Source: Lingula anatina
Lineage: Eukaryota; Brachiopoda; Lingulata; Lingulida; Lingulidae
Assembly (NCBI RefSeq): GCF_001039355.2
Contig: NW_019776118.1
Span: forward strand, 1 to 36,653
Direction: 5' to 3'
Length of the DNA stretch: 36,653 nt
The notes under the pieces were generated by a model. It did not search any database, was not told the DNA's origin, and saw only the letters and a list, made by a program, of their open reading frames with translations. The position numbers were made by a program, and so were the translations under genes. Below, one piece after another: positions 21,485-33,687 of this stretch (the stretch's first letter is position 1; every line of letters begins with the position of its first letter).

Positions 21485-21540
21485 TATATTATATTATATT
21501 ATATTATATTATATTATATTATATTATATTATATTATATT
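21485..21540. repeat. (ATATT)n microsatellite
   Basis: About eleven copies of the pentamer in the intron between SRCR domains 1 and 2. Confidence 0.95.
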
Positions 21541-21672
21541 GATCTTAATGTTTTTGAGTATATTCAAGGTGTTAAAAAGGGCATGAGACTCGGGTCCATG
21601 GCAAAATAATTTAAATAACATTATGTAGCATGACTAAAATACATGATTGAAGAAAACATTCTGTTCACCCAC

Positions 21673-21863
21673 CAGCTGTTGTTGTTGTTGTGCGACATCT
21701 GACACCAGCATCCTCAGAGTGAGCACAGTCGTGTGTCTTCCAACCGTTGTGACTGCAATCTTTGATAGAGATCTCACCTCCAGTGCAGGCAACGTTATCC
21801 ATAAGAATGTTACCAGTACCTTTGCCGAATTGAGCACCGTAAAAGGAAACAGAGCCGCTTGGA
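21673..21863 (-). CDS. SRCR domain 1, C-terminal half exon
   Basis: 191 nt; acceptor AAATTCCAG, donor GCTG|GTGGGT, phase 2 in and phase 1 out. Encodes PSGSVSFYGAQFGKGTGNIL, DNVACTGGE, IKDC, HDC and EDAGVRC, then the linker RTTTTTA from a short ACA repeat. All four expected cysteines are present. The domain pattern has six cysteines in total, as in group A SRCR domains. The threonine run may be a short O-glycosylated spacer. Confidence 0.88.
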
Positions 21864-21979
21864 CTGGAATTTGTACGACACATTAAATTAGTTGACATCA
21901 CCAGATTAAAAAAAAAAGAAAAACAATCTTACGATTAAAATGAGTAGCAAAAGAAACATAAAAGGAAAGACGTTCTTAC

Positions 21980-22118
21980 TTGTAATCAAGCATTATGCAG
22001 ACCACACGGGCATCTTTGTCATCCCAGTCGTCATCACAGACAGTGCCCCATTCACCGTTGTGAAGCACTTCGACTCTGCCTTCACCGGCACGAGCACCAC
22101 CAACCAATCTCACTTCAA
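21980..22118 (-). CDS. SRCR domain 1, N-terminal half exon
   Basis: 139 nt; acceptor CCTTGCAG, donor AA|GTAAGA. Encodes [33 protein letters not shown] and [10 protein letters not shown]. The usual VCRMLGY end reads VCIMLDY: Arg to Ile and Gly to Asp at otherwise conserved sites, so this domain may be less constrained. It is the most upstream exon I can identify; the entry phase (1) shows that at least one more exon lies 5' of it. Confidence 0.88.
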
Positions 22119-22662
22119 CTGCAAGGAATTGTGGATAACGATCAGCGAAGTTTTATATAAGCGCTAACCATTTCATAGCACCTTGTTGACAGCAACTTGT
22201 TATTATAGAGTGTGACCTACATAAGAGGGTCGTGGGAAATGACACAATTATAAATGTAAACAAGGCGTGTAATAGATGGGTCATGTGCGTTACCATTATT
22301 CTCTTATACTTGAAATTTTATATTTATTTCCCCTTTAATTTTATTCTAAAAAATCACTTCATTTGATGAGAAAAGATCAAAATCTATATATATATAACCC
22401 ACATTAGTGCAGTACAAAATGTAATATTGGTAATTTAATGTTGGCGGCCATATTGGATTTAGCAGTCACTTTGAAGTGTACTAGTAGTTTTTTTTTTTTT
22501 TTTTTAATTTGGAAACATAGCATTCTTAAAACCAGTTTAAGAAGAGTGACCTAATTTGTCACATGGTGTTTTCTAGCATGAAAGTTATATGAATCTGACT
22601 ATTAATTTTGCCAGAATAGAATGCATAAATAAGGTAGTATCAAAATAATTAGAGCGCTGAAG
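22119..22662. other. Unassigned, AT-rich (probable intron)
   Basis: No further SRCR exon found. A poly-T run lies near 22489-22505, and TTGGCGGCCATATTGG lies near 22441. Confidence 0.5.
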
Positions 22663-24245
22663 TTAGTGTCTAGTTTCTAGTTGCCAGTTTCGTTTTTTCA
22701 AAAACGAACCTGACATCCCGAAACAAGTGTTGTTTTTCAAAAACTAACCTGGCAACTAGAAACCAGTTTCGTTTTTCAAAAACGATTCTGGCAACCAGAA
22801 ACTAGTGTAGTTTTTCGAAAAAACGATTATGGAAACTAGAATGGTATTGAGAGAAGCCAGAATCGTTTTGCAAAGAAAAAAGGGGTAAGGAGTGGACAGA
22901 GTGAAAGGCAACCGGCGTGCTTCCGCAACCAGGTAACCCTCACCACGGAAGCCAGGCAATGTGTTACAGAATGTGGTCAAAATTTTGAACAGCTCAAAAT
23001 TTTTGCCACGAATTCCCGATTGATCAAGAATTGCAAGAACTGACTACGATTATATACGAATCTGTTAAGAACTTCACGAACTGATTACGATTCAACGACG
23101 AATACACGAATCCTGAAATTTTCAATTCCTGGCGATTCGTGGGATTCGTGGTTTGTGTGAAATAGGGGTATTACATAGTCGCGGTACACGATAAACGCCG
23201 GTTGCCTCAACCTCCGTCCACTCCTATTTCTCACAGCAAAAACAATTCTGGCTTCTCAGTTGCCAGCATTGTTTTTCAAAAAACGAGACTGGTTTCTTGG
23301 CATCAGAACCGCTTTTGAATATTCAATAAAATTAAACATAATACCTCAAACTACAAAGGTAGACCTCGGGGGCCCTTTCCCCCCTCCTCACCCTCATTCG
23401 CCAACCCGTAACCCCAACTAAACAGCCTTCCCGGCTTTCGCTGTAAAAGCCGCCTGCACCTCGCAGAGGCGATCAACTCAGCCTCACTGCACGGCGAGGC
23501 AATCGTAAACAGCCTGGCAAGCTTCCGCGATGAGCTTTGCCCGTACGCCGTAGACAATAACCGGCGACCGTCTCGGTCTCAGCGCACGTCGAGGAGAGAC
23601 TGCAACAACCTTCTCGGTTTTCGCAGTGAGGGTTACCTAGTCGCGGTACACGCTATTCACGGGTTGCCTCTCCCTCCGCCCACTCCTGTTTCTCTATGCA
23701 AAAACAATTCTGGCTTCTTAGAATCGTTTTTCGAAAAACGACACTGGTTTCTGGTTATGAGAATCGTTTTTCAAAAAACGACACTTGTTTCTGGGCATCA
23801 GAATCGTTTTTTAAAAATCCAATAATATAAAAAAAATATATATATTTCAAACTAATTCGGGAGGCCCCTGGGGCCCCTTCCCCCTCCTCACCCCCACCCT
23901 TATTCCCCCACCCCCTCCTCCAGGTCCACTTAAACCTCATTCCCGGCTTCCTTCCGCTGTGCAGGTTGCCTGTGGCTGGTAGAGGCGGTCAACTCTACGT
24001 CCCAGCACAGCGAGGAAAGACCGTAATATTACAACACCCTGGCAAGCTTCCGCGATGAGGGTTGCCTGTACCATGTAGGCAATAATCGGCTACCGTCTCG
24101 GTTTCAGCGCACGTCGAGAAGAGACCGTAACACCCTGCCCGGCTTTCGCGGTGAGGGTTACCAAGTCGGCGTACACGCTCACCGCTGGTTGCTTCGCCTT
24201 CCGTCCACTACTGTTTCTCTCTGCCAATACGATTCTGGCTTCTCA

Positions 24246-24281
24246 NNNNNNNNNNNNNNNNNNNNNNNNNNNNNNNNNNNN
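24246..24281. other. Assembly gap (36 N)
   Basis: A run of N next to a long poly-A inside a satellite unit. A further single N is at 28862 beside a palindrome array. True length here is unknown. Confidence 0.99.
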
Positions 24282-24316
<35 letters not shown>

Positions 24317-24689
24317 TACACTAGTTCTGGGCTGCCAAAATCGTTTTTCGAAAAACGACACTGGTTTCTGGGCATCATAATGTTTTTTTTTAATTCAAGA
24401 AACTTAAATATTATATTTTAAACTACAAAGGGAGGCCCGTTGGTCCCTTCCCCATCTTCGCCTTCACCCTTATTCCCCCAGCCAAACCCCCAGTCACTCC
24501 TAAACCCCATTCCCGGCTTCCAGCACGGCGAGGAAAAGCCGTAACACCCTGATCACCCTGCCCGGCTTACGCGGTGAAGGCTTCTTGTGCTCCGTAGATA
24601 CGGATCAGCAGACCCAACAGCAGACCTCAGCGCACGGCGAAAAGAGACCGTAACTCTCTCCGCAAAAACTATTCTAGCCCCATAGAACC

Positions 24690-25261
24690 CGTCACCGCAT
24701 ATATGTACGGTTCAATTATCGCTTACTGTACAGGGGCGGATTCAGGCCGTCTTCTGGGTCTTCGGAAGACGGTCAGATTTTCAAATTTGAATTCACGGGT
24801 ATCTATTTTTTGGCTGGAAGACGGTCAAAAAATGAGGATGGATCAACAAAATTAAATTGGAAGACTGTCAGAAAATATCTCTGGATCCGTCCCTGGCTTA
24901 CCCCAAAATCCCAGAACCGCATACCGTGTATTTTGGAAAGATCGGCTTTTGTACTCTTTTGTATCGTGAGTCATGAAATGATATATAGTTTAACACCCGG
25001 GCACGTTCTTGTCTCTCATTGCCACCATTTCTAAAGGCGATAGAAATATATATGAGCGAGAAAACGGCGGTTTCAGGCTGGTAGCTATCAATTTCAAAAG
25101 GGGGGGGGGGGTCTTTTTCTGAAAAAGTGGACCTTTTCCCATAAAAACTGAACCTAGAAAACTGAACATGAACCTAGATCAAATTTTGCCCAGAGTGGAC
25201 ATTTTCCCAGCAAAAGGGGCGGTTCTTTCGAACCACCCGAACCCCCTGGCTACGGGCCTGG
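24690..25261. other. Unassigned DNA inside the satellite block
   Basis: GGAAGACGGTCA recurs at about 24763 and 24817, with a related GGAAGACTGTCA at 24859. A G run lies near 25101-25110. No gene seen. Confidence 0.4.
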
Positions 25262-25640
25262 GTTTTCTAGACTTCGTTGGAGAAAGTAAAATCAAGATGG
25301 CGGCTCCTCGCTACGGTAGGGACCTGCGAATGGATACCGTTATTGAAATGATTAAAAACTCGGACTTTGATGGGAAGTTTTCGTGTGACAGTCACAATAG
25401 ACAGTGACGATGATATTCCTTTATTTATGATATAAAGGACGATAGAAATATATATGAGGGAGAATTCGGCGATTTTCTAGACTTTACTGGAGAAAGTAAA
25501 ATCAAAATGGCGGCTCCTCACTACGGAAGGGATGGATACTGTTATTGAAATGATTGAAAACTACGACACTGATAAGGAGTTTTCGACTGACAATGATATA
25601 GACAGTGGCGATGATATTCCTTTATTTGTAATATAAGTTT
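25262..25640 (+). repeat. Tandemly duplicated small ORF beginning MAAP
   Basis: Two copies about 205 bp apart (ATG at 25298 and 25508). Copy 1 is open for 36 codons (MAAPRYGRDLRMDTVIEMIK...), copy 2 is frameshifted by a small deletion but keeps MAAPHYGRD, then in another frame MDTVIEMIEN and an acidic DNDIDSGDDIPLF end. Each ATG lies in AAGATGGCGGC or AAAATGGCGGC. The Asp/Ser-rich text recalls the acidic N-terminus of piggyBac-type transposases, but this is only a resemblance; no transposase core follows. Confidence 0.45.
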
Positions 25641-26169
25641 TATAGACGCTTTTCCATAGATGGTGTTGAAATTTGACTTCTAAGTCAGCTCTGGCCACGA
25701 TGTTCAGGTGAGCTGAAAAGCTGGCTCAAGTATACCTAATAGCAAAACGAGCATAACTTAGAAACTAATGGAGGTAACTTGCTGAAATTTCCTGGATTGA
25801 AAGTTACTTTAATTGACATCATCTCTGTGAATTTTCAGGCAAATATAAGGAGAAATAAATAATTAATGTGCATAAGATAAATCAATTTTGTTTTTTTTTT
25901 CATCCATTACCAAATAAAAATGTAGTTTTTAACCGGCCATAACACTTGATACTGCATGTTGAATATAAATGCAATTCTATTTTCTTTAACTTGAAATATT
26001 GGGTTTTTGAAAACGTATACTTTGTATGGGTAACAAAGGCAAACAATAAATTATGGCCAATTTACTGAGGTGACCCAGCTTTTCAAGGCTAATTCACATA
26101 ATTAATTGGGCACAGCAGAACTTAATGGGTCAGCATTAACCGGTACCTATGGGGCTAACTTCTGAAAAT

Positions 26170-26943
26170 CGTTCTACGAAAAACGACACTGGTTTCTTGT
26201 TACCGGAATCGTTTTTCAAAAAACGACACTGGTTTCTAAGCATCAGAATCGTTGAGTATACTTGAAACTAAAAAGGGAGACCCTGGGGGGCTTTCCCTTC
26301 CTCACCCTTATTCCCCCACCCCCACCCCCAGCCACTCGTAAACCCCATTCCAGGCTACCGTTGTGCAGGCGGCTTGTGACTGGTAGAGGCGGTCAATCCG
26401 GCCTCAGCGCACGGCGAGGAGAGACCGTAACATTATCTGCAAAACTAATTCTGGCTTCTCAGAATCGTTTTTCAAAAACACCACTGGTTTCTCGATGCCA
26501 GAATCGTTTTTGAAAAACGAAACTAGTTTCTAGTTTCCAGAATCGTTTTTAAAAAACGAAACTGAAAACTAGAAACCAGACACTAACTTCAGTGCTCCAA
26601 ATAATTTGCATTTATCATATTGGGACATCAATAAATCAATGAATCTCTTAAAGATATCGATTTACAGTATAGCTGAACATTTAATAATTGTTTTATGGAA
26701 ATGGAATATCTTATTCTTATATGTATGACCCTTGGTTTTAGAAAATGTTAGTTAGTGAAATTGGACGCCATCTTGAAAATGGTGGCCATCGTGAAGAAGT
26801 TGTATGAAGCTTCACGTAGCATCTAGAATCTAGCACAAATATGTGTGTGTGACAGGATTGAAAATTAATCCTTGATTTATTGGCATATTTATAAGGTCAC
26901 ATATCATAATTTATTTTTAGTCCACTAGAATGAATGAATATTA
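26170..26943. repeat. Second copy of the 3400-4163 repeat
   Basis: Same order of satellite end, CGCCATCTTGAAAATGGTGG and AT-rich tail as at 3400-4163, in the same orientation. Similarity stops after GAATGAATATTA. Confidence 0.75.
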
Positions 26944-28044
26944 AGTGCAAGTTTTTTTAAACACCAGGCAAATTGGCCAAAAAGTGGCAAGGTTGGGATC
27001 TCACAGAATACACTCATTTTGCTCACAGTTAATTATCTTTGTGACCTTAATTAAACTATAAAATATTAAAGCTTTCCGTTGCGTTTCTCTCGAGATACAG
27101 CCGCATGAACATTTAACTGCCTCCCGTGGCTCCCGTTTCTTTTTTCAACTGTGTGATTGATGTATTTTTCACCGAAGTTTGCTTTACAAATGTGCATGAA
27201 GTGATCAATACATTACTTCGACCAATATCACAATTGAAAGATGGATATATAATCTTTATAACAACAGAGATTTAAATCATAATCCCGTTGCTATGGTTAC
27301 AAACTACCGAGGTTATTTGAGATCAATTGATGACTGCCGCAGATACCCACCCTATCAACAGTCTTATATCTCCACTAGTAGAGCACCTTAATTAGATATT
27401 ATCACTGATATTTACTGAAAATATGGACATGGGGCCTACAAAAAATTAAAACACTGGCGTGGCCTTTTCCCTAAAAATTTTACAACAGCGACGCAAATTC
27501 TTCTATTTTCCGGCTATATATATATAATCGTAAAACATTTTTGCTTCCCACAGTTTCGATATGCATTCAGTTTCGATTTGCATTAAGTTAATTTCAACGT
27601 TGGTTAGGGACTAAGTAACTGCAATAGTCTTCTGTAGTTTTCATTCATTGATTCCTGTACATTAAGTATATGCTACATTCAAATACGGGGGTAAACATGC
27701 ATTCGAATCTAAATTTGAGTAGGCGGCCATGACAGTTTCAAGTAGCAGTGGTGGAAAACGCGCGATGAGTGCACTGCAGATTTTCCGAATTCCAAGCAGC
27801 AAAGAGCATACTTTGTTGTTCTGTAGACCGTTACAAAGACGAAAAGGTTGTGCGATATGTAACAGTAGTACTTGTTTTCTTATTTTTTTATATTTTCAGT
27901 CTGTTCCGTTTGTATATTTCCATTCCTTATTTTCTATATTCCCTGATTTATTTCTTATTCCTTGTTTTCTGTCTCTATACAGTACGTTCTTGTTTTTCAT
28001 TGGTTCAAAGTTTCTAACCGCTAATTTTCTTTGTCTGATTCCTC
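26944..28044. other. Unassigned DNA
   Basis: A 109-codon open frame at 27729 starts in GCGGCCATGAC and encodes basic then hydrophobic text without recognisable motifs. I do not call it a gene. Confidence 0.4.
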
Positions 28045-28283
28045 ACTTTCTCTTCTAAATCTCGTAGGCTGAAGTTATCTTTTCTTTACAGGTAAAATTG
28101 TTTTCTTTTTATCTTTAATTTTGTATTAAGTTATATATTATTTTATTAATTATAATTATTTAGTTATTATTATCAATTTAATGTTTAATTTAACTATTTT
28201 ATTTAGTAAACTCTGTAATTTATATAAAAATAAAAGACTTTCTCTTCTAAATCTCGTAGGCTGAAGTTGTCTTTTCTTTACAG
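28045..28283. repeat. Duplicated pyrimidine-rich segment
   Basis: A 47-bp piece (CTTTCTCTTCTAAATCTCGT... ending CTTTACAG) occurs at 28045 and 28238. It resembles a splice acceptor (long pyrimidine tract then CAG), and the second copy directly precedes a palindrome array. Confidence 0.65.
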
Positions 28284-28290
28284 TAATAAG

Positions 28291-28348
28291 ATTTCCTATA
28301 GGAAATCCTATAGGATCCTATAGGAAATCTTATAGGAACCTATAGAAA
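28291..28348. repeat. TCCTATAGGA palindrome array A
   Basis: Tandem overlapping copies of the 10-bp palindrome, spaced by AAA or AT, directly before a duplicated 0.5-kb unit. Confidence 0.95.
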
Positions 28349-28860
28349 TGCATATCAACTGCTTTGATTATTTTTACAGCTTTTTATATATTGTTGGATC
28401 TTTGGCAAAATTGGTAATAGGCACTGGTCCCTCAAAACAAAAGAGAATAGCATGTTTACATTCTTTATTCAATATGTATAAATGTATGTACATATTCCAC
28501 AGTATGGTATGCAACCAGCTTACTAGAGAATTGTTTTATAGATTTTTGCAAATTTAATGGTGTTGCTTCTGCTTTTTAATTATCAGTTCTATAAGTTATC
28601 ACAAGTATCCAATATGTCTTGTCAAGCTGTGGCGTCACTGTCTTTTTCTTGTGTGAGTTCGAACTCCTGCCAGAATGAGTGGCTAAAACCTCCCTTGGCC
28701 AGACCGTGTCCCTTGTCAGCATACTGCTTTAGTCACTTAATAATTGAAGAATTTCAGACAAAAGTCTTTTGCACATTGTTCAACTTTACTGTGATAAGTC
28801 TTTTCCACATTGTTCAACTTTACTGTGATGGCCTTCTCAACCTCCGTCTGAGTTGTGTTG
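28349..28860. repeat. 0.5-kb repeat unit, copy 1
   Basis: Same sequence as 28976-29490 and 36303-36653. Each copy follows a palindrome array. Landmarks are TTTTACAGCTTTTTATATAT and GAGTTCGAACTCCTGCC. A 34-bp piece (GTCTTTTGCACATTGTTCAA...) is doubled inside. An open frame of about 100 codons is kept in copies 1 and 2 but is rich in hydrophobic residues and unlike any family I know. Confidence 0.9.
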
Positions 28861-28862
28861 AN

Positions 28863-28975
28863 GTTTCCTATAGGATCCTATAGGAAATCCTATAGGAAAT
28901 CTTATAGGAAATCCTATAGGATCCTATAGGCAATCTTATAGGATCCTATAGGAAATCTTATAGGATCCTATAGAA
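28863..28975. repeat. TCCTATAGGA palindrome array B
   Basis: About ten palindromes between repeat copies 1 and 2, with a sequencing N at 28862 at its left edge. Confidence 0.95.
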
Positions 28976-29490
28976 GTTCATAATAACTGCTTTGAATATT
29001 TTTACAGCTTTTTATATATTGTTGGATCTTTGGCAAAATTGGTAATAGGCACTGGTCCCTCAAAACAAAAGAGAATATCATGTTTACATTCTTTATTCAA
29101 TTTGTATAAATGTATGTACATATTCCACAGTATGGTATGCAACCAGCTTACTAGAGAATTGTTTTATAGATTTTTGCAAATTTAATGGTGTTGCTACTGC
29201 TTTTTAATTATAAGTTCTATAAGTTATCACAAGTATCCAATATGTCTTGTCAAGCTGTGGCGTCACTGTCTTTTTCTTCTGTGAGTTCGAACTCCTGCCA
29301 GAATGAGTGGCTAAAACCTCCCTTGGCCAGACCGTGTCCATTGTCAGCATACTGCTTTAGTCACTTAATAATTGAAGAATTTCAGATAAAAGTCTTTTGC
29401 ACATTGTTCAACTTTACTGTGATAAGTCTTTTGCACATTGTTCAACTTTACTGTGATGGCCTTCTTAACCTCCGTCTGAGTTGTGTTGAA
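28976..29490. repeat. 0.5-kb repeat unit, copy 2
   Basis: Near-identical to copy 1. On the minus strand just to its right, an acceptor-like TTTTTGTAG followed by a 50-codon open frame (EYIRKWFNTTQTEVKKAI...) looks somewhat protein-like, but the 34-bp internal duplication would shift it. I do not call a gene. Confidence 0.9.
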
Positions 29491-31120
29491 CCATTTGCGG
29501 ATGTATTCTGAAAGATAGACATTGTGAATTTCAATTAATTGTATATGTCTACAAAAATGCAAAATGATGAAGGAAAAATTTTCTAATGAGATCAATAATT
29601 ATCATTGCACCAATTCTATTTTGAGCAATTCATAGCCTTTATTAGTTAACTGAATTTTTTTCAAAGACAAGGTATTAAAGCTGGATAATTTGTAAAAAAA
29701 ATATATATATATATAAAGAACACAAACATATTTCATAGGACCAAATCCACAGGAACAATCAGAAATGAATTTTAAAATGCAGACATTCGCAGTGGAGAAA
29801 ACTCTACTCCGGTTAAATATGCAATCCGGCCATTACAGAGCTGCCAGGGCCAAAAAAGTCCCAAAAAATATAAGAAAACTCATTTCCGAGGGTAAACAGT
29901 AATTCCCTATTCTCACCAGTCTTTGCTTGACCTAAATCATCAGTCCAAACCACAAAAAAGCAATCCCCAAGTTAAAATTTATAGCTTTTGTGTAAGCAAA
30001 ATGGTCAGATTTTCACAATGCACATTTCATTTCCATTATGTGTTGGTTAGCAATTTTTTTAAACAAACTATGGTGTTTACCTCACATTAAGGGTTGAAAA
30101 GAAATTAAAGGGAAAGAAAACTTGGCAAATAAACGATCCTGAAGAACGTGTGAGGTAATGAAATTTGCCCTGACAGCCCCTCTAACATGTTAATTGTATG
30201 TTATTTATTAGCATGGGTCTTCCTCAGTTATATATCATGATGGTCCCTTGGAGGCAGTTGTGGATAATTTTTAATAAATCACAAATCAAAAGTTAAATGA
30301 AATGTCATTCTTTTTTAGATTCAACTGTATTTAAAGAAATATGAACAATTGATCACAGTTTTATAAGAAATAAAGAGACTAAACAATGATTGCATTATGT
30401 ATCCTTGTTTCTTCATTATAATTTATAACTTGTTTAATGTAATATAGATAAGATGTTTACAAGGTACACTACAAATTAGATCAATTAATTATCTCATTTT
30501 CAATTTGATTAGAAGCCCAAATGATCCAATGCATTTCTGTAATACATACCTTCCTCAATCTGATTTTTCTACACTCTGTACCCTTCCACTATGCTCCTGA
30601 ATTTAAACTGTCTTGATAGTTGTATACTCATTAGCTGCTTGTCTCATATAAACAAAGACTTAGACAGGATACCACACATCTGGTAACAGCTAATAGGCGG
30701 TTACTGTTACTAGTGTAACAATAGCTATAGGAGTAGTGACCTAATAATAGGTGCCAGGCTAACAAAAGAAATTCACAGTTGTTGAATCTGTGGTTATGGC
30801 TGGTGGAGTAGGGCATGCTCTAGCTAACATCAGTTGACTGTTAAACCTTACAAGTGATTGAGCATGGTTTATAATAAAATGTATCTTTATAATATTTTAA
30901 TTTGTCCCCGTTTCCCATCCTTTATGAGGGACAGTACTATACCCATAATGTTCACTTATACTTTTACATTATATTTTATATATTAGGCAGGATTGCACTT
31001 TCACTTTTTAAAACAGCCAAGGTCAAGTAAAATCCGATTAGATAAGTTTGACGTTCAATATAATAGAAGAAATATGAAGTAAGTGAATATGATTACACAA
31101 AAAGTAAAAATACATTTTAT
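29491..31120. other. Unassigned, AT-rich DNA
   Basis: Short AT dinucleotide run near 29700. No gene or repeat recognised. Confidence 0.45.
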
Positions 31121-31470
31121 ACTGATATTAAGACCAGTTTCATTATTTTTCATTCAACCCGGCTTTATAAATAATCACTATATGAATTAGCATAGGATTT
31201 CCTATAGTTTCCTATAGAAATTCCTATAAGATTTCCTATAGGATCCTATAGGAATTTTTGTAATGGTCTGAAAATATATTAAAAATTATATACTGATATT
31301 TAGACCAGTTTCATTATTTTTCATATAACCTGGCCTTATAAAAATTCCATATATGAATTAGCATAGGATTTCCTATACGTTCCTATAGAAATTCCTATTA
31401 GATTTCCTATAGGATCCTATAGGAATTTTTGTAATGATATGAATATAAATAAAAAATAAAAATTATATAC
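31121..31470. repeat. About 175-bp tandem repeats with palindrome arrays C and D
   Basis: Units start at 31121, 31292 and (partial) 31469 with ACTRATATTWAGACYAG. Each of the two full units ends in a TCCTATAGGA array (31193-31258 and 31366-31430). Confidence 0.9.
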
Positions 31471-31726
31471 TAATATTTAGACTAGATTCATTATCTTTAT
31501 TCAACCCGCCCTTAAAGAAAATTGCACTGAAGTATTGAAGACAGGTTATCAACATCCATGGTTTTGCAGAGGTCACACATATATAACTTGGTAGTCACTT
31601 AAAACACCCTCTTAGCCCCTTCAAATCAACTTCAATCACCAAAACAATATAGAAAATTACTTTTGCACCTCCAAAATAGTAGAAATCTATATACAACATA
31701 TATGTAGGTCGAACGCTTCAAAAATC

Positions 31727-31931
31727 AACATCATCATCAGTGCTCTTCGTCCCATGTGGAACATAAGGCCACAGTCACTTCTTTCCATTTGGCCCTGTCT
31801 CTGGCTACGTGCTGGGCCTGTCCCCATGTAAGGCCCCCCTCCCTCAGCTCTGCCATCACTGTTCGGCGCCAGGTGGTCTTGGGCTTTCCTCTCTTTCTTT
31901 TTTCAGGTGGTGTCCATCTCAAAGCTACCAT
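31727..31931 (-). pseudogene. LINE reverse transcriptase, extreme C-terminus
   Basis: Minus-strand fragment of about 65 codons with the LINE C-terminal signature RKRGKPKTTWRRTVMAEL, then ARDRAKWKEVTVALCST and a stop, followed by a (GAT)n tail near 31727-31738. It is the same region as residues 200-270 of the fragment at 3-821 but clearly a different subfamily (tail GAT instead of TAG). A 5'-truncated insertion of this size is normal for LINEs. Here WRR is intact, which confirms that the TAG in the first copy is a mutation. Confidence 0.85.
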
Positions 31932-33119
31932 CCGCCATCTTGGATTTGAGGCACAAAATGGCCGCCAGTTGCTTACATAATATCAAAAATGGATTCCTTG
32001 TCCCTAATTTAGTCAGGTTTGATGATCTATACGTGTTTTAGGCCTAATATTGATGGTAACTAATTTGCATAATTTATGCTAATAAATGCATCGATATAGC
32101 GTGTCTCTTTGGATAAAAAATTGTTTTGCCCAAAAAACATTCATGCCAAGTTAGACATTTGAACTACAAATGCAGCGTTTGGCCAATTTTTGGTCCTTAA
32201 CAAGCCTACTGAATCTCATCCTCAACCATGCTCTTATCACACAATTAGCAAAGGCGGAGAGAAGCCTCTTCCCCCACGTAGCGGCCACTCTATAGTCTCA
32301 GCGGCAGTATTCAGCATTTAAATTGGCACAGTAATAATCTTAATGTCTTACCCATGGACAACCTAAGATATGAATTATTATTGAAGGTGCTTTTGAAAAG
32401 TATAAATGTTCTTATCTTTGACTTTTTCAGAAAGCTGTTTTTCCGTAACACCTTGTACAATTCGATGATTTCCTCATGTGCCAACTCTAAGTCTACCGCG
32501 GACGGCATAGAGAGAGCAAACCAGCTGATTTAATCTAAGCTGCCATTAGTTCTGTACTTACAGGTAGCTGGGGTTAATGTTTTAGATATGCTATAAAGCT
32601 ATAATAGAATATAAAAAATTGTTTTCCGTGTTAGTGTAAAAGCTTTCTACATTACCTCGTGTATTTAATCAATACAAAACACGTCAGTTCCTATAAATTA
32701 TTCTGTTTAAATACGCTTAGACAGTTATTCGTTAGCTTGTTCCTTTAGCAGCACTATTGTCTCAAAAAAGTACCTGTACTATCCGAGAAGAACCGATCTA
32801 CAGGAAAAGAAAATTTAGAAGGCGTACTCGGTTATACCTCTCATCCATGATCTAATAAAACCCGCTTGCCTGGATTAAAGAACGATCAGGACTTTGTTGT
32901 TCTTTTCCTACCTCATATACCCCCGTGTCACAGATCCCGAAGACGAAAAAGCGTCATAAATAAAAGGGAAGAAACCCACAACTAAAACCCCGTGACATAG
33001 TCCGGTGGCTTAGGTAAAAAAAAAAAAGGCCAAATTGTGACACGGCAGATAAAAGCATCAAATTTTGCATGTGGGTACCTTTTGACATACTTAATCAAAT
33101 TAGACCCATAACCCACGGA
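31932..33119. other. Unassigned DNA
   Basis: A minus-strand ATG at about 32508 opens MPSAVDLELAHEEIIELYK, which looks protein-like and is followed by a possible donor (AAG|GTGTTA), but nothing else supports an exon. The rest is featureless. Confidence 0.35.
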
Positions 33120-33653
33120 AAAATTACCGTTTGGCCAAAAAATCCAAAATGGCCGCCAATTTGTGAAATTTTGTAGAAATATATACATACCTATGTTGAT
33201 TTTTATAAAATAAAGAATTTTCTCAATTTTTCCCACATCCTTATTACCCATATTATGCATATATGTCAGATAACAAACGAGTGTCCGTGGACATTTTGAA
33301 AAATCCAAGATGGCCGCCGTATGGCATAGGAATACTAGAACATGTACAAGGGTTTTCAACTAATGCCAAGTAGGAAGATGCATTGCCCACTATCTAATTT
33401 ATTTTGTTTCTGAGTGCCTTATAATATATTTGTGGTATGTAACTAACCTTTATTCTCAGGCTTTTCGAGAAAAATCCAAGATGGCCGCCATACCAAAGGA
33501 ACACTATACACACATAGGGCTTCTTCTGAGAATGTTAATAGTATCCTTTTTGAAAACAAAACAAAACAAAATGGCTGCCATTAGCCATAGAAGGCGGGGT
33601 TCAGTTAATACCTGCGGGAGATAGGCTTCCATATAAAATGAAGCAAAATTCAG

Positions 33654-33687
<34 letters not shown>

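Larger units (their letters stand above)
22663..26600. repeat. Hairpin satellite block with inverted ends
   Basis: The left end (AGTTAGTGTCTAGTTTCTAG, 22667) is the inverse of the right end (near 26582). Inside each end are three to four 40-bp blocks of a CGTTTTTnAAAAACG palindrome alternating with AAACTAGTTT. Between them lie at least three tandem units of about 470-520 bp, starting near 23165, 23640 and 24160 with GTCGCGGTACACG-type text, then unrelated DNA, then a final unit at 26160. It looks like a non-autonomous composite element that has expanded internally. Confidence 0.65.

Noticed and set aside
27729-28058. 109-codon ORF starting in GCGGCCATGAC.
   Set aside because: The second half is low-complexity Phe/Leu-rich text, typical of pyrimidine-rich noncoding DNA; no motif.
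28640-28680. GAGTTCGAACTCC resembles a tRNA-type B box in the 0.5-kb repeat, suggesting a SINE.
   Set aside because: The motif is a palindrome, the flanking arms cannot pair as a T-arm on either strand, and no A box lies at a proper distance.
29870-29945. Minus-strand CTGATGA with a later GAAA.
   Set aside because: The parts are too far apart and no helices form.
32982-33359. 125-codon minus-strand ORF.
   Set aside because: It overlies repeats with the GATGGCCGCC motif and its residues follow the repeat, not a protein family.
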